From Anastrepha obliqua (Eukaryota; Arthropoda; Insecta; Diptera; Tephritidae): a stretch of DNA of 64,000 nt. The stretch lies in the NCBI RefSeq assembly GCF_027943255.1, contig NC_072893.1:82963784-83027783 (forward strand), read 5' to 3'. The notes beneath the pieces are model-generated. The model was not told where the DNA came from. It was given only the letters and a program-made list of their open reading frames with translations, and ran no database searches. Of this stretch, positions 9,573-21,664 are shown in pieces. The position numbers and the translations under genes were made by a program. Position 1 is the stretch's first letter, and each line of letters opens with the position of its first letter.

Positions 9573-11890
9573 ATTTGAAAATTCCGTTAAATTTCAACAA
9601 TTTTTTTCTGCTGAAGGTTTTGCCATTCCTTATATGGAGAAAATATAAAAGACCGCCGCAAAGAAACATTTACAAAACATCAGTGCGATTTTAGCAACAC
9701 AAGGCACTAAACTTGGAATTTATTGTATCAAAATTTAATGGGCGATAAAACTACCTACTCGAGATATTTTTAGAGAACCTTTTTTTTGGTTTTGATTTAT
9801 TCATCTTAGATAATGTTTTCAATATTATTTTTTTTGGTCACTAGTTTTTAGTCATTTGACTATTTTTTGGTTTTTGTGTTGTATTTTTGTAATTGTATTT
9901 TTATTTGAGAACATTTCTAATTTGGTTTAGAATTTCATTATTCACCTTGAACCACGAAAATGGTTATTTAGTCATGAATGGTTATTTAGTCTTTACCCAA
10001 ATTGTGTGCATTGGTTGCAATCAAAAAGTGTTCGTAAATGAATGCGATTTAAAGTCAGGATGGCTGCATTCTTCAGCACCTCTCATTTAGAATCATTTGA
10101 CTGTCATTTACGCTACCAGTTAAAATGCTTATTGAACTAGCGCTTACACTGAATTAGAAACTTGCTTTCCTAGTAAAATTTTTCTTCGCGCAGAGACGGA
10201 GCGATTCCACACGCCAGTCAACTCCTTTCATATGAACACTCAATATATTTAAAGATAAACCAAATCAAATACACATTTGACACGAAAAACCAATCAAATC
10301 GCATCCGACACACAGCGAAATGATGGAACGTGCAATCTATCAAATGACATACATACATGTACACACACATAAACAACCAAATAAGCATACAAGTACACTA
10401 GAGTATGATGCGACTGTTGGTCTTCGGTGCAAGACAATAGATTGCACGAATTACCGCCAAGAAATGCCGGTGCGAATAATAACAATAGCATTGGCACTAA
10501 CAACAACTATAACACTAACAATAGTATTGTAAAAAAATACTAAAAGTCATATACGCCAACATAATTTATTATTGCGGTTTTTTATTGCAAGAAATAGGAG
10601 AAATAAAAATCAAAAATAAATAGAGAAGCAGAAATCAGAAAGACATATATGTATTGAGTAGTATGCACTCACAGGAGTATGTAGCCTGGTGAGTCGCAAC
10701 CGCCAACGTTGCTTCTGCAAGTTTCTACTGACATCTGCCTGCATCTGGCCGGCTGTGGGGTGCTTCGTGCGGCGCGTTGTGTGTGTTTTGTGTCATGTAA
10801 AAGCTGCATTTATGGCATTGCATGATTTCAATCATAAATTGCATGTACACAACAAATATTAACAATAAAAATAAGAACAACAACAGCAACAAACAAAACC
10901 AAAATATCGATTGAGTGGGGCAAATCAATGGGAATGTTGCAGCAATAGCGATGACGAAGACGGCGACTACGACTGCCAAATGTGGGACTGCTCCGGTTAT
11001 CAGCCAGCACCTATACACATACATGTTCGTTTTCGCAGTCTTGTACTCGCCGTACACGAAATCCAGACAGATTTGAATGCTTGCGACGTGCGGTAGTTGT
11101 GCATGCGCAGTTTCTGGCGGCTACTTCGCGGCACATCTCATGTGCGCGCGGCATACAAAGACACAAACACCCATAGGCGCGTGTACGTGCGCGCAACGAA
11201 TTACAGCGAATGCGCCTTTCTTGCCACAAATAGTATGCAGCATGCAGCTGTTGGTGGAGGAAATTATCTTTTCAATTTTTCACTCGGTATGCAGGTCGGC
11301 AACATCATCATAGGAGTATGTGCAACAAGCCATGCTATTGACTCACATACGGTGGCAGTGGCACGCGTTGCAAGTTTTTGGTAAATTATTATAAGTAATT
11401 CACTGCAAAAGCAAAAAATAAAAAAAATGAAATAGCAAACTGAAAAAAATTACTGCAATTCAAACAAAGCTTTTGCGTAGCCTTAGTGCACTTGCAACAT
11501 GCCACCAACACGCTGGTGTGTGGCAATGCCACCCACACCTTGTCGAGCGTGTAAGTGTCAAAACGATCTGAAGTTGAACTGAATCAAACTGATGATGCTG
11601 AAGAAAAATGAGCCAAGAAATGCCGCAGTGACTTCAAAGCTTGCCGCATCAATTTCATTCAACATTCAGCATACAATATGCGGTAAGCTATTTTTCAGTA
11701 CTCACGGGCGGGCTTTATGAAAAGTTACTTTGGTTCAAAACCTTACCTCCATATATTTGCAACATTTTCTATTTCCCACACGGGCAGTGGGCACCCTGTA
11801 AGAAATGTGATGCAATGTGTCCGCGTATGCGAAGTAACTGACTATTAACTGTACATTAAGTGACTGTGGCAGTAAAACTTTTTACCTTGA
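9573..11890. other. noncoding DNA, no gene seen
   Basis: About 2.3 kb with only chance frames. Frames of 60-110 codons cluster around 10.7-11.4 kb on both strands, in CA/TG-rich and GC-richer DNA, and look like overlapping random translations with no family signature. No element termini were recognised. Confidence 0.5.
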
Positions 11891-11894
11891 GTTC

Positions 11895-12920
11895 TTCCAT
11901 ATTACCTAGGTATGTAGGTAAAATAGCAAGAGTGCCACAGGCACACTTCAAGTAGCACTTACGTGCCGTTTTGATACCATAATGTGAACCACTACCTGTG
12001 CAAAGAAAAGTTATGGGAAGAGAAAACCTTCTACAGCCATCCAGTGCTGTTGATGTAGTGGAGGAGAGAAAAGGGATCTAGGCTGGAGAATTTGTTCAAG
12101 TCATCTCGAAAGGGCACACTAAGGAATCTCAAGCGCCTAGCCGTCAAAGCCGGACATTTGCAGAGAAAGTGTTCAACAGTCTCTTTCTCTGTAGGATCCC
12201 CACAGCTTCTGCAATAGGGGTTGTACGGAATTCCAAGCTTCTCCGCATGAGTACCAATCACCCAGTGACCAGTGAACACCGCAGTGAGTTTGGAAATTGA
12301 ATGGCGGGGATTCCCATCACCTTAAGCGTTCTATTTCTATTGTATTGGGGCCATAGTGTTTACGAAATAGCGCACGATGAGACAGACCTCCATCTGTCTT
12401 GCGCTTTTCCTAGAAAGAAATTGTGTAGTTTCCCTTTAACAACGGACAAAGGGACACCGATGTCTGCGAGGGGGACATCTGAAACCAGTTCTGTCGACCC
12501 CTTCCTGGCAAGCTCGTCGGCAATTTCATTTCCCCAGTGCCCAGGAACCCAGATAAGGGAGATGTTTCCTGCTCAATCGAGATGTTTGAGTTGCTCCTTA
12601 CAGTAGTTCACCAAAAGAGAGCTGCAATACGGGGACGACAGTGCCTTGATCGCAGCTTGGCTATCGGAAAAAATATTAATGTCTCCCTCCCAACAGCGAT
12701 CTTGAAGTATTTTGCATGCCTACAGGATCGCGGAGACCTCTGCTTGAAAAACGCTGCTCGTTTCCAGCAGTTTAAAGGAGACCGAAATGCTGGCTGATTT
12801 AGAGAAAACCCCAGTTTGGGGAAAAAGAAATCCATTACCCAGAAATTCGGTAGATGACTGCAGTGATTGATATCTCGTAAAAAATCGATCAAATAATTTA
12901 AGGGTTATGCTCATTGCCAA
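11895..12920 (-). pseudogene. LINE (LOA/R1-like) RNase H and C-terminal region
   Basis: The 3' portion of a non-LTR retrotransposon on the minus strand. The order is SVFQAEVSAIL, with an in-frame TAG where Tyr is expected, then ACKILQDRCWEGDINI, then FSDSQAAIKALSS. These are the Glu- and Asp-bearing motifs of RNase H. Next come WVPGHWGNEIADELARKGS, another RNase H motif, then GIPYNPYCRSCGD and EKETVEHFLCKCPAL, a C-terminal Cys/His knuckle. Past the ORF the 3' end approaches TTACCTACATACC near 11900, closely like the 3' end of the plus-strand LINE at 37.2 kb. Endonuclease and reverse transcriptase are missing, the usual 5' truncation of LINEs. Stops and shifts make it non-functional. Confidence 0.85.
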
Positions 12921-12929
12921 GGTGATATT

Positions 12930-13480
12930 TCACACTAAAAAAATGCGTTTGCTGTTTTTTGTTTGTTCACAGTAAAACTGTTATAGTCCGGAGTGTCTGA
13001 TTTTTGTTTTTTTACGGAGGGTTAAAGTGAATTTTAAAAATGTAAATTTTTCACCCTTTCCCAAAACAAATATTATGAAGCTTTATAAAAGAAGGCAGTT
13101 AGAGTATCAAATTGTTACACATCAAGCTCTGAACACTAGGGTGAATGAATTTGTGCGGAGAGCAATTTTGTGACTAACTGTCTCACATAAGTTGAAATAA
13201 AATGATTTTGAAGCATTTTTTCTAACGAAGCAGAAAGCAGCTTACTGAACCCTGTTTGGACCATCAGTTGTAGTTAATGTCTCTAAATAATAGGTTTAAT
13301 AAACAATTTGTTTCGACGGGATGAGACCACTGAGCGAAGGTGCTAGATGAGTTCGTTGAAGTGGATATGTGGATATATCATTGTAGCGTTCCTATACATT
13401 TGAGTATATTGGTGCCTCAATATTGGATGAATACGAAGTTACCCTTCCACAATATCGTAATGGTGCAAAGGTGACGCGGA
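12930..13480. other. noncoding DNA, no gene seen
   Basis: AT-rich sequence with no recognised coding or repeat feature. Confidence 0.4.
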
Positions 13481-13489
13481 TATCATAAG

Positions 13490-14560
13490 GCACCTGAAGC
13501 GCTCCTCTCTGTGAAGGGTGGTTTCCTTTGGTGACATTTCGAGGTAAGATTTATAGAAAATGGTGTGGTCTGTTGGTGATTTCTGACGCGACTAGAATTC
13601 CAGCAGATGTCTGCTGGGACGGCATCGTCAAAAATGCTTATTGAGCATAGTTTAGTGTCACGTAATTGCAAGCATACACATCTCACCGTATATGTATGTG
13701 ATGTTCTAAGGATAACGGAAGGCATGGCATTGCACTCGCCAAAACCCACTCGTTCTCGGCAATCAAAGCGCATTGAATAACTTCGAACTGAAGGGCTGAT
13801 TATCTTTCTCAATGTGCTGCCGACTAGAGATCTGTGAATCATTTTCCGTTTTCGAACTTTAGTAGTAATCGCCAAGCAGGATAACAAGTTATCAAAGATG
13901 ACGTTTAGTAGCTTGGGTTATTTATAATCGGAATTGATATGTTATTGACTTGAACCTTCAGTTATAGCTTGGTCTTCTTTCTCTATGAACAGAATATCCA
14001 GGAACAGAATAACCAGGAACAGAATAACCACAGATTTACAAAGGCAGAGTTTGAACTTCACGCCGTGAAGGGACGAACTGAAGGATCAATACCGAGCACT
14101 AATCAGCTTTGATATGTAGAAGTAAAGAAAGCCAACCTCTTAGACTCTTTGAGCAATTCTCCTCAGTTTTGAGGCTTAGTCTTGAATAATTACAGATCAT
14201 TGCCGACTCAGCTTGTTTGGCGATTTTCGCCGCATTCAGAAGTGGGATCACTCTACTTGTTTTCTACTTTTTGCAGAATATATGTTAGAAATGGTTACAA
14301 ACAAGTTAAAAACGATTATGGAATATTGCGCTCAATCTGTTTCGAAGTGGTATAGCATCAGCATGCTTACTGCGTCAGGACCAATCGATTTTAGCCTTCT
14401 TTATAGCCATCCGCACTTCATCGTTAGTGAAAACAAGTAGCGCGCAGCTTTTTGGCAGGCCGTCTGATTACACGACGTCTCGTTTTATACACCGAAGAAT
14501 ACGAAATCGATCGAGAAAAATCTCACTCATCTCTTCGGGACCAACGAGATGTGGGTAATG
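13490..14560 (-). pseudogene. jockey-like LINE reverse transcriptase fragment, degenerate
   Basis: Minus-strand translations across several frames give, from high to low coordinate, EEMSEIFLDRF, VFTNDEVRMAIKKAK, SRVIPLLNAAKIAKQAES and finally NVIFDNLLSCL with HRSLVGSTLRK. In this order they resemble the start of the reverse transcriptase domain of jockey-type elements (TNDEVR ... GPDG ... VIPLLKPGK) and the later LGV-FD-L and LAGST segments. The catalytic YADD box was not found and there are many frame breaks. A 134-codon open frame at 13483-13887 falls inside this remnant and should not be read as a host gene. Assignment is by motif order only. Confidence 0.5.
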
Positions 14561-14569
14561 GTGATGCGC

Positions 14570-17425
14570 ATCGATGGTGCTAACGGTGCACCATAGCTTG
14601 CACATACCAGAGAAGAAATTACAGCTACTTAAAAGCTCTTGAAAAGTTCAAAAGCTCTCTGTAGTTTTTACACTCGAATAGGAAAAGGAAGTGGAGGTTT
14701 TTCACATAGAATATTGGTTTTTTGTGCAACTCTCGAAAAATGTGTGCTAAAATATTTGAATTACTTATTTTCTTAAAACTCAGGCAATAGTTAATTCATA
14801 TATATTTGTTTAGAGAAATTGGCAGAAATACTTCTCCAGCTCAATGTTCTTCTGATTGCATCGGTAAAGTTGCCACGCCCACCAAAACAACCTAAAAAAG
14901 AACGTGCTTTTCCCCACTGGGTCGGTTGGCAGGCTCCGCATGACTGATAGCGAGTCAAACTGCATGACCAGCGAATATGTTAATGGAATATTAATAAATT
15001 GCACAACAAATTGCGTATTCAGTGCAGGTTGCCGCCGATGTGCGGTGGCAATGACAGTGATGGTGGCGGTAGCTGCAAGAGTGTATTGCATTTCTGTTGT
15101 TTTTATTGTTGCAGTCACAAATAGCCAAATGGCCTATTGTGGTTGGTGGCTTCACTCACAGGCTCAAACATTTACATACACACATATACATGCATCCGCA
15201 TCTGAATATATAAGGCCACAAATCCAAACTGATTCAGTAGCACCACGGATGGACGTCTGGTAGACGTATGGAAGTTTCCCAGCCAACAACAGCATTGCGA
15301 ATGCAGAAAAAAAGTAACTCGACTTGTTAAACAACTGCGGAGGAACGCCTTATGCGTTTGTGAAACTACATACACAGACACAACCACTTGAGGCAAACCG
15401 CAATACCGGCGAATACCGAATAGGCGACACTACAGCGATGGTCAGTGTTGCCAAGCGCGGCGGAAGGTCATTTTTCTATTTTGTGACAAATTGATCGGCA
15501 ATCGAATCTGCGCAAGAGCAGCAATAACAACTGCTGCTACTATCCACACCAAATGTACAGCTGCCGGCCGGTCGATCTACTGACGGTTGCACATGCAACA
15601 CGCAAGAAAAATGATGATTAGATGGACACGGACAGGCAGCGACAGCAACAGCAAAGGACATACGGAGTTTATTCGTTGTGTAAATGGACAAGCGAAGAGT
15701 CATGACAGCACACTTGCAACACCAATAGCAACAATAAAGTCAACTGTCTAGGCATAGGTAGGCAACTGCAACGTCACAAGTGGCAAATCAACGTTGCAAA
15801 TACATTCAAAGGAAATGAACGAACGATTGGCAATGGCTGGTGGCAGCACCAATAACAACAAAACACCTAACTATTGCAGGCTGATTGTTGCCTATGTTGG
15901 TGGTGGCGGCGGTATTTGTTGCTTGACAGTTGACATGGTTTTTGCATGGAATTTCTCGCGAATTTGCGGCAGCAATGGTTGGAAAGTGTTGTTGTTGTTT
16001 TTTGTGTACTTACTCACGCTTTTGTCGCTTGCAGTTGGGTGGTATTACTCTACTGCGTTATATTGTGCTTTATAATTGTTTTTTGTATTTTTGGTTTGTT
16101 TGCCTGAATCTCTACCTGATGTTCCTTCTTTCTCGCGTTTGCTTCTTCATTCCATTTAGGAAATGAGAAGGTAGTGAGCTGCTTTTCCAAACTATCGCTA
16201 TTAACCAACTGTGTGGCAATTATAAATTGCTCAGGCCTATTTTTAGTTTGTTGCAAGTAAGTCATGTGCGAGATCGCTGTTCCAAGTAAGCAGGGATGAC
16301 GAGCGGGCATTTTAATCATTTTGCTTGTGACAATCTTCAATATTGTTTAGATTCTAATGGCTTTGTTGTTGGTGATAATTGTTTGTACCTTGGACTCTAT
16401 TGGGTTTTCCATTAAGGATTAAATTGGTATGATTTATTTTTTATAATTTTTTATAGTTTGTTACTACAACAAACACCATATAACTCAGAGTTTCAAATTT
16501 TGCGCAAAATTTAAAAAAATTCAACGGTCTTGTGAATTTTCCCCATATGAAAAAAATTTCGTGCAGTCGTTATTTGATAAAAATGCATAACAAAAAAATT
16601 TGAAATAATTTCGAAAGTGACAAAAAAACTTGTACACCAAAGTTAAAGCAAAAAAATTTAATTTGTTTCAAAAACAAAATTTTGCAATAAGTATTTTTTA
16701 TTTTAAAAATTAAAAAAAAAAATTTTAATAAAATAGTTCATAAGTTATTTAACATTAAAAAATTTCATACCAAAATTTTCAACGCTGAATAAGTGTAAAA
16801 ATTGTAAAATTTTTTTTCACAATTTTCTTCGGCTTACATCTAATAATACTCAGGCTTACAAATAAACCAATTTTCAAAGAAATTGAAGACCACTTCTAAA
16901 ATATTTGGATCACTTGCCATGGAATCGTTTCATCTCTACAGCTTTTCTGCAACTACCTTAGGGATATTTAGCGAATATCGAACTGTAGGTACCCAGCCGA
17001 CTCACAGATTGTAAGTAGTGAAAAGCCAAGAGATATGAAAGCTAGCTGCGAATAAGCAAAGGCAGTCCCGGAGAGCGTTCAGCGGTTAGGAGGGGAGAGT
17101 CTCTGAAAGGGTTTTGGCCTTCACCGAACTCCTTATCAATCCTGAGTACTTTTGATCCTCTTAGTATCATATGAGCGTTTTGGCGCCATGGAATAACCAA
17201 TCATGCTTATAATCTATTCTTTGATGCATAGCGAGTCACTAAAGGAGTCGGTAGGCTCATGTCGTACTTACTAACGCAGGAGGTCCTAGTTAGCCAATGG
17301 TAGTGTCCACAGACTTCCGAGAATTTTACCAGCAATATGTGTTTGGTCATCAAAGTATGGTAATTCTTACTAAGCTCCCGCTTTGTGCTTATGACTATCG
17401 CGGGAAAGAACTCAACTTAGAGTTA
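14570..17425. other. noncoding DNA, no gene seen
   Basis: About 2.9 kb. The 14.8-16.3 kb part is GC-richer with CAA/CAG and GTT runs and only chance frames; 16.4-16.85 kb is A/T homopolymer-rich. Nothing in 16.85-17.4 kb was recognised. Confidence 0.4.
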
Positions 17426-17429
17426 ATTT

Positions 17430-18125
17430 GAACATGGAAGAAAACGCCATGATTGAAAATTTTCCAAGAGATAAGAGAAATTAAACTGCTTCGGCGGGCT
17501 GCATGTCGGATTTTTCTTCTTAATTGGCGCAATAACCGACAATAACAACCTTGTGCGATTCTGGCTGAGATTAACAAAGCGCGCCAGTCGTTTCTTTCTC
17601 GTGCTAACCGATGCCAGTTGGACACACCAAGTAGAGCCAAGTCCTTCTCCACCTGATCTTTCCAACGCAGAAGAGGCCTTTCTCTTCCTCTGCTACCACC
17701 AGCTGCTACCGCATCGAATTCTTTCAGAGCCGAAGCGTTTGTATCCACTCGGACAACATGACCCAACCAATGTAGCTGCTGGATTTTTATTCGCTGCGCT
17801 ATGTCTATGTCGTCATAAAGCTCATACAGCTCATCGTTCCATCGCCTACGAAACTCACCGTCACTAACGTGCAAAAGTCTAAAAATCTTACGCAGAATCT
17901 TTCTCTCAAACACTCCAAGCGTGCCTTCATCGGGTGTTGTCATCGTCCACGCTTCTGCGCCCTACGTTAGGACGGGCATGATGAGAGTCTTGTTGAGTGT
18001 TATTTTTGTTCGTCGAGAGATTACTTTACTCCTCAATTGCCTACTTAGTCCAAAGTAGCACTTATTGGCAAGAGAGATTCTACGTTGGATTTTAAGGCTG
18101 ACATTTTTATCGATGTTAATGCTGT
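17430..18125 (-). pseudogene. LINE ORF2 C-terminal region (GHVVR type)
   Basis: The C-terminal part of a non-LTR retrotransposon endonuclease/reverse transcriptase on the minus strand. Reading from 18125: IQRRISLANKCYFGLSRQL, TLIMPVL, an in-frame stop, GAEAWTM, then an open frame from 17943 with LGVFERKILRKIFRL, IQQLHWLGHVVRVDTNA, GSRGRERPLLRWKDQVEKDL, NWHRLARERNDWRALL and ISARIAQGC. The element should end soon after, near GCGCCAATTAAGAAGAA at 17512-17530; the residues encoded beyond that are probably flank read-through. The stop in the YGAEAWT segment and loss of the whole 5' part make this a dead, 5'-truncated copy. The exact clade (RTE/CR1-like) is uncertain. Confidence 0.82.
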
Positions 18126-18129
18126 ACGA

Positions 18130-19734
18130 AGTCCTTTACAATCCCGGAATATTAAAAAAATTTTGTTGAAAAAGCAATTAATGTGTTGCTCGTTTTGTTA
18201 AAACTAAAGCAACCGAGAATCATAAATAGTTTTAGTTTAGTAGAGGTGCATGGAACGTATCTTCATAGAACTTGTCTTAGTTTTTTTACGCCTACCAACT
18301 ACACTCATGAAAATGAGGTATATCACATATGAAAAAAGTTAGTAAAAATTCTAAAACGAAAGGTGGGAAGCTGACCAATATAAGTGAGAGGAGGCAAAGG
18401 CAATGGCATTGAAAAAGAGAAAGTAGATTTTCGATAAGAAAGCTTTCACTTAACTTTAAGCTTTCACTTGGGGTTTTTTTCAAAAGGGTGAAATAATAAA
18501 CTGAATATTGTTAAGCAATGTTTTGTACTATTGCAAGACGATGTAAGTCTCAAGTCCCTAATCTGTAGGAATTAGTTACTTATTTGCTGGAATAAAAAAA
18601 TATATATTAAAAAATTGTATACCTTAAATTTTGTTTATTATTCAAACCCTCATCATCCATTTGTTTTCCAAAGCTGTTGTTAATGTCTTCATAAATTACA
18701 GCTGCACGCGCCTGCCTACCAACAAAAGAGGCGTGATAACCGTAAAAGCAGCGCATATTCAAACATGTAGCAACGAAATAAACAAAAACAATAGCAACAA
18801 GTGCACTGCAAATTCATGGAGTTAAGCGACAACGAAAAAGCAATTATGATTAAAATGGGAATTTATTGAACGATTTGCCAAACATCGTGCGACCAGCCCA
18901 CAAATGTACCCCAGCACTATTTCTACCAATCGCGGTAATTCTCTTTCGCTACAACATTCAACTGACTTTGAGTTGAGTCTACCACTATTTATGTAGATAC
19001 TATATACTTATATCTCTACACATTCATGCTTCTAGTTGCATTACTGCACTGCGTTGCCCATAAAACAACTTTGGTATGAAAATATCCTTCGGCATCGCCT
19101 TGTAATGCGCATAATTTCCATTTGTAATAAAATAATCGACAAAATCGTTTTGACGGCACAGGCGCAAGCGCATTGAGATAGCTGCTGAGCCGCTGCCACA
19201 AATTTATGTACATACATATATACGTATATATGTGCCTGTATGCTGTATTTACACTTGTCCGAGTGGCAATACTCAATTCGAAGTAGCAACAATATCATTT
19301 AGAGCTTCAAAGGTATCTGCGATCAAGGGGCAGTGTCGTTGCGAACATAGCAACAGCGGCAGTGGCAGTGGCAGCGAGCGTGGCGTTGTGCGTTCCGCTT
19401 CCAGCAACAGAGCAAATGCAAAGCATACAAAGCAATGTCCTTATGCGACTCATCTTCCAACTGTATTGCCGTTTTAGCCACTGCAAGTTTGTTTGGATTT
19501 CGCTTTGAAAGTGCATTTTTGTATTATTTGAAGTCCTCCAGCAATTTGTTGAAAATTGAGTCACGACTCGAAATTAAAGTTGTAGATTTGGAGTTCTGGA
19601 AACATCAAACTGTAACATCAACTAAAGGCGATGTCAGCGTAAATATACAGTGGCGCAGTTGATGAGAAAACGTGCATAGAATTTGTAGGGAAAATACGAA
19701 TATGGATATGGAGGTGTAAGTATGAATCTGAGCA
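18130..19734. other. noncoding DNA, no gene seen
   Basis: Only chance frames. A TATA-rich microsatellite-like stretch lies at 19205-19240 (ACATACATATATACGTATAT). Confidence 0.4.
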
Positions 19735-21066
19735 TACGAGGTGTGTTCAAAAAATATCGCGAATTTCGAATTTTCCCTGGTTACGTATACTCGAATTTCG
19801 ATTTTTTTATGGCGATATGTTGGTACTCATGTCTCTCACTCATGCCGACGAGTTCGACCATTTTGAATGTTCAGTTAATTGTTGACAGCTGCTTTGCTTG
19901 CACGTGTTTCGGCTTGTCTTCGATTTTTACCTATTCAAAAAGATGGATCAAAGAAGCTGTATAAAATTTTGTGTGAAAAACGAAACTAACGAAATGAAAC
20001 GAAATGTTGACTGTGTCATACGGAGAAGCTACTTTGGACCAAAGCAACGTTTATCGGTGGTACAAAATGTTCTCAGAAGGCCGAGAAAATGTGAACGACG
20101 AAGAGTGTGCCGGACGCCCGAGCACTTCAACAACAGACCAAAAAATTGATGAAGTGAAGAAAATGGTATTGGCCAATCGTCGAATCACCGTTAGAGAAAT
20201 TGCTGAGAACCTAGACTTATCGATTGGCTCGTGTCATTTGATTCTTTTCAATGATTTGGGCATGAGACGGGTCGCCGCAAAATTCGCACCGAAACTGCTC
20301 AATTTCGACCAAAAGCAGCATCGCATGAACAATGCTCATGAGATGTTGGACTCTGTCCACGACGACCCAAATTTGCTCCAGAGGGTCATAACTGGTGACG
20401 AATCGTGGGTTTTTGGTTATGACGTGGAAACCAAAGCTCAATCAACTCAATGGAAGCTGCCGCACGAACCATGAGCAAAAAAGCGCGCCAAGTTCGGTCG
20501 AATGTAAAAATTTTGCTAACCGTTTTCTCCGATTAGAGGTGCGCTGTGCATCAAGAGTTCTTGCCACAGGGTAAAACGATCAATATGGAATATTACCTGC
20601 AAGTTATGCGCAATTTGCGCGAAGCAATCCGCCAGAAACGCCCGGATTTGGGGAAGAACAAAAATTGGCTCTTGAATCACGATAACGCCCTTGCTCACAC
20701 ATCGTTGCTTGTGCGCGACTTTTCGGCCGAAAACAACACACTAATGATGCCACAGCCGACCGCCGTAGCCGAATGGGTTGGTGCGTGATAACCATTCGGA
20801 ATTCACAGAGGGAACGTTGGTTCGAATCTCGGTGAAACACCAAAATTAAGAAAAACATTTTTCTAATAGCGGTCGCCCCACGGCAGGCAATGGCAATCCT
20901 CCGAGTGTATTTCTGCTATGAAAAAGCTGCTCATAAAAAAATATCTGTCGCTCAGAGTCGGCTTGAAACTGTAGGTCACTCCATTTGTGGAACAATATCA
21001 ACACGCACACCAAAAATGGGGAGGAGCTCGGCCAAACACCCAAAAAGGGTGTACGCGCCAATTATA

Positions 21067-21664
21067 CAGGGTCCGCCATATAACTTTACGGAATTAAAAA
21101 TGCTATAAAAAAGAAACTACTCAATATTTTTCCAAACTGTTTTTTTTTATTTTGAAGTACAATCCTTCCGGTTAATGATGGAATACAACTTCATTCATAT
21201 GGCTGCCTCGGTTAGCCATGCACCATCCCATACGATTTGGATGTCTCCGAAATGTCGAATTGTTGAGAACGACGGTGAACTGATGTTCCTGGTGATTCAC
21301 GAACACTCTCGGCCACAGCAGCAATATTTTCGGGTGTACGCACGGTTTTTGGTCGGTCACGCGTTGGTTTGTCAATAAGCAACCCAGTTTCTCTTATTTT
21401 TATCGCAAAGTAACGCACATATGCTTCATTCGGTGCTTTTCTTTTTCCCATTGCCGTACGTAATTTTCGTACACATTCTGCAACATTACCATGATTTTCA
21501 AAGTAATGTCGCAATATTTCCCAGCGTTCTTTGAGCGTATACACAACCATTTTCGTTCAGCGGAAGAATAAAACTAATATTCTGTCAAATCAGATGACAG
21601 CTAAGTGTTACCATTCTCCAAATAATACCTAGTTCAAATCCGTAACGATAGATGCCGAGCCCTA
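21067..21664 (-). mobile_element. DD41D mariner deletion derivative in a SINE tail
   Basis: A 598-bp element with ends CAGGGTCCGCCATATAACTT (left) and, reverse-complemented, TAGGGCTCGGCATCTATCGT (right). The TIR match is imperfect and continues to TTACGGA. It is bordered by TA, sitting in the SINE's TA tail. The interior has the N-terminal coding region joined to the C-terminal end of a DD41D transposase, with the catalytic centre deleted. Confidence 0.88.
21172..21550 (-). pseudogene. DD41D transposase, N-terminus fused to C-terminus
   Basis: From ATG 21550: MVVYTLKERWEILRHYFENH, a helix-turn-helix with the long linker KIRETGLLIDKPTRDRPKTV, and SVHRRSQQFDISETS. The frame then breaks and the next recognisable piece, read in the neighbouring frame, is GWCMANRGSHMNEVVFHH, the extreme C-terminus of the same family, ending at 21172. 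About 200 central residues, including all three catalytic Asp positions, are gone. The product could at most bind DNA. Confidence 0.85.

Noticed and set aside
10725..11384. Several overlapping 60-110 codon frames on both strands
   Set aside because: Mutually overlapping, with no motif, in CA/TG-rich DNA. They look like chance frames.
13483..13887. 134-codon minus-strand frame as a host gene
   Set aside because: It falls within a degenerate jockey-like LINE remnant and shows the GST-type segment of that family rather than an independent protein.
20758..20830. tRNA gene suggested by A and B boxes
   Set aside because: No cloverleaf or anticodon arm; the boxes belong to the head of a SINE repeated elsewhere in the window.
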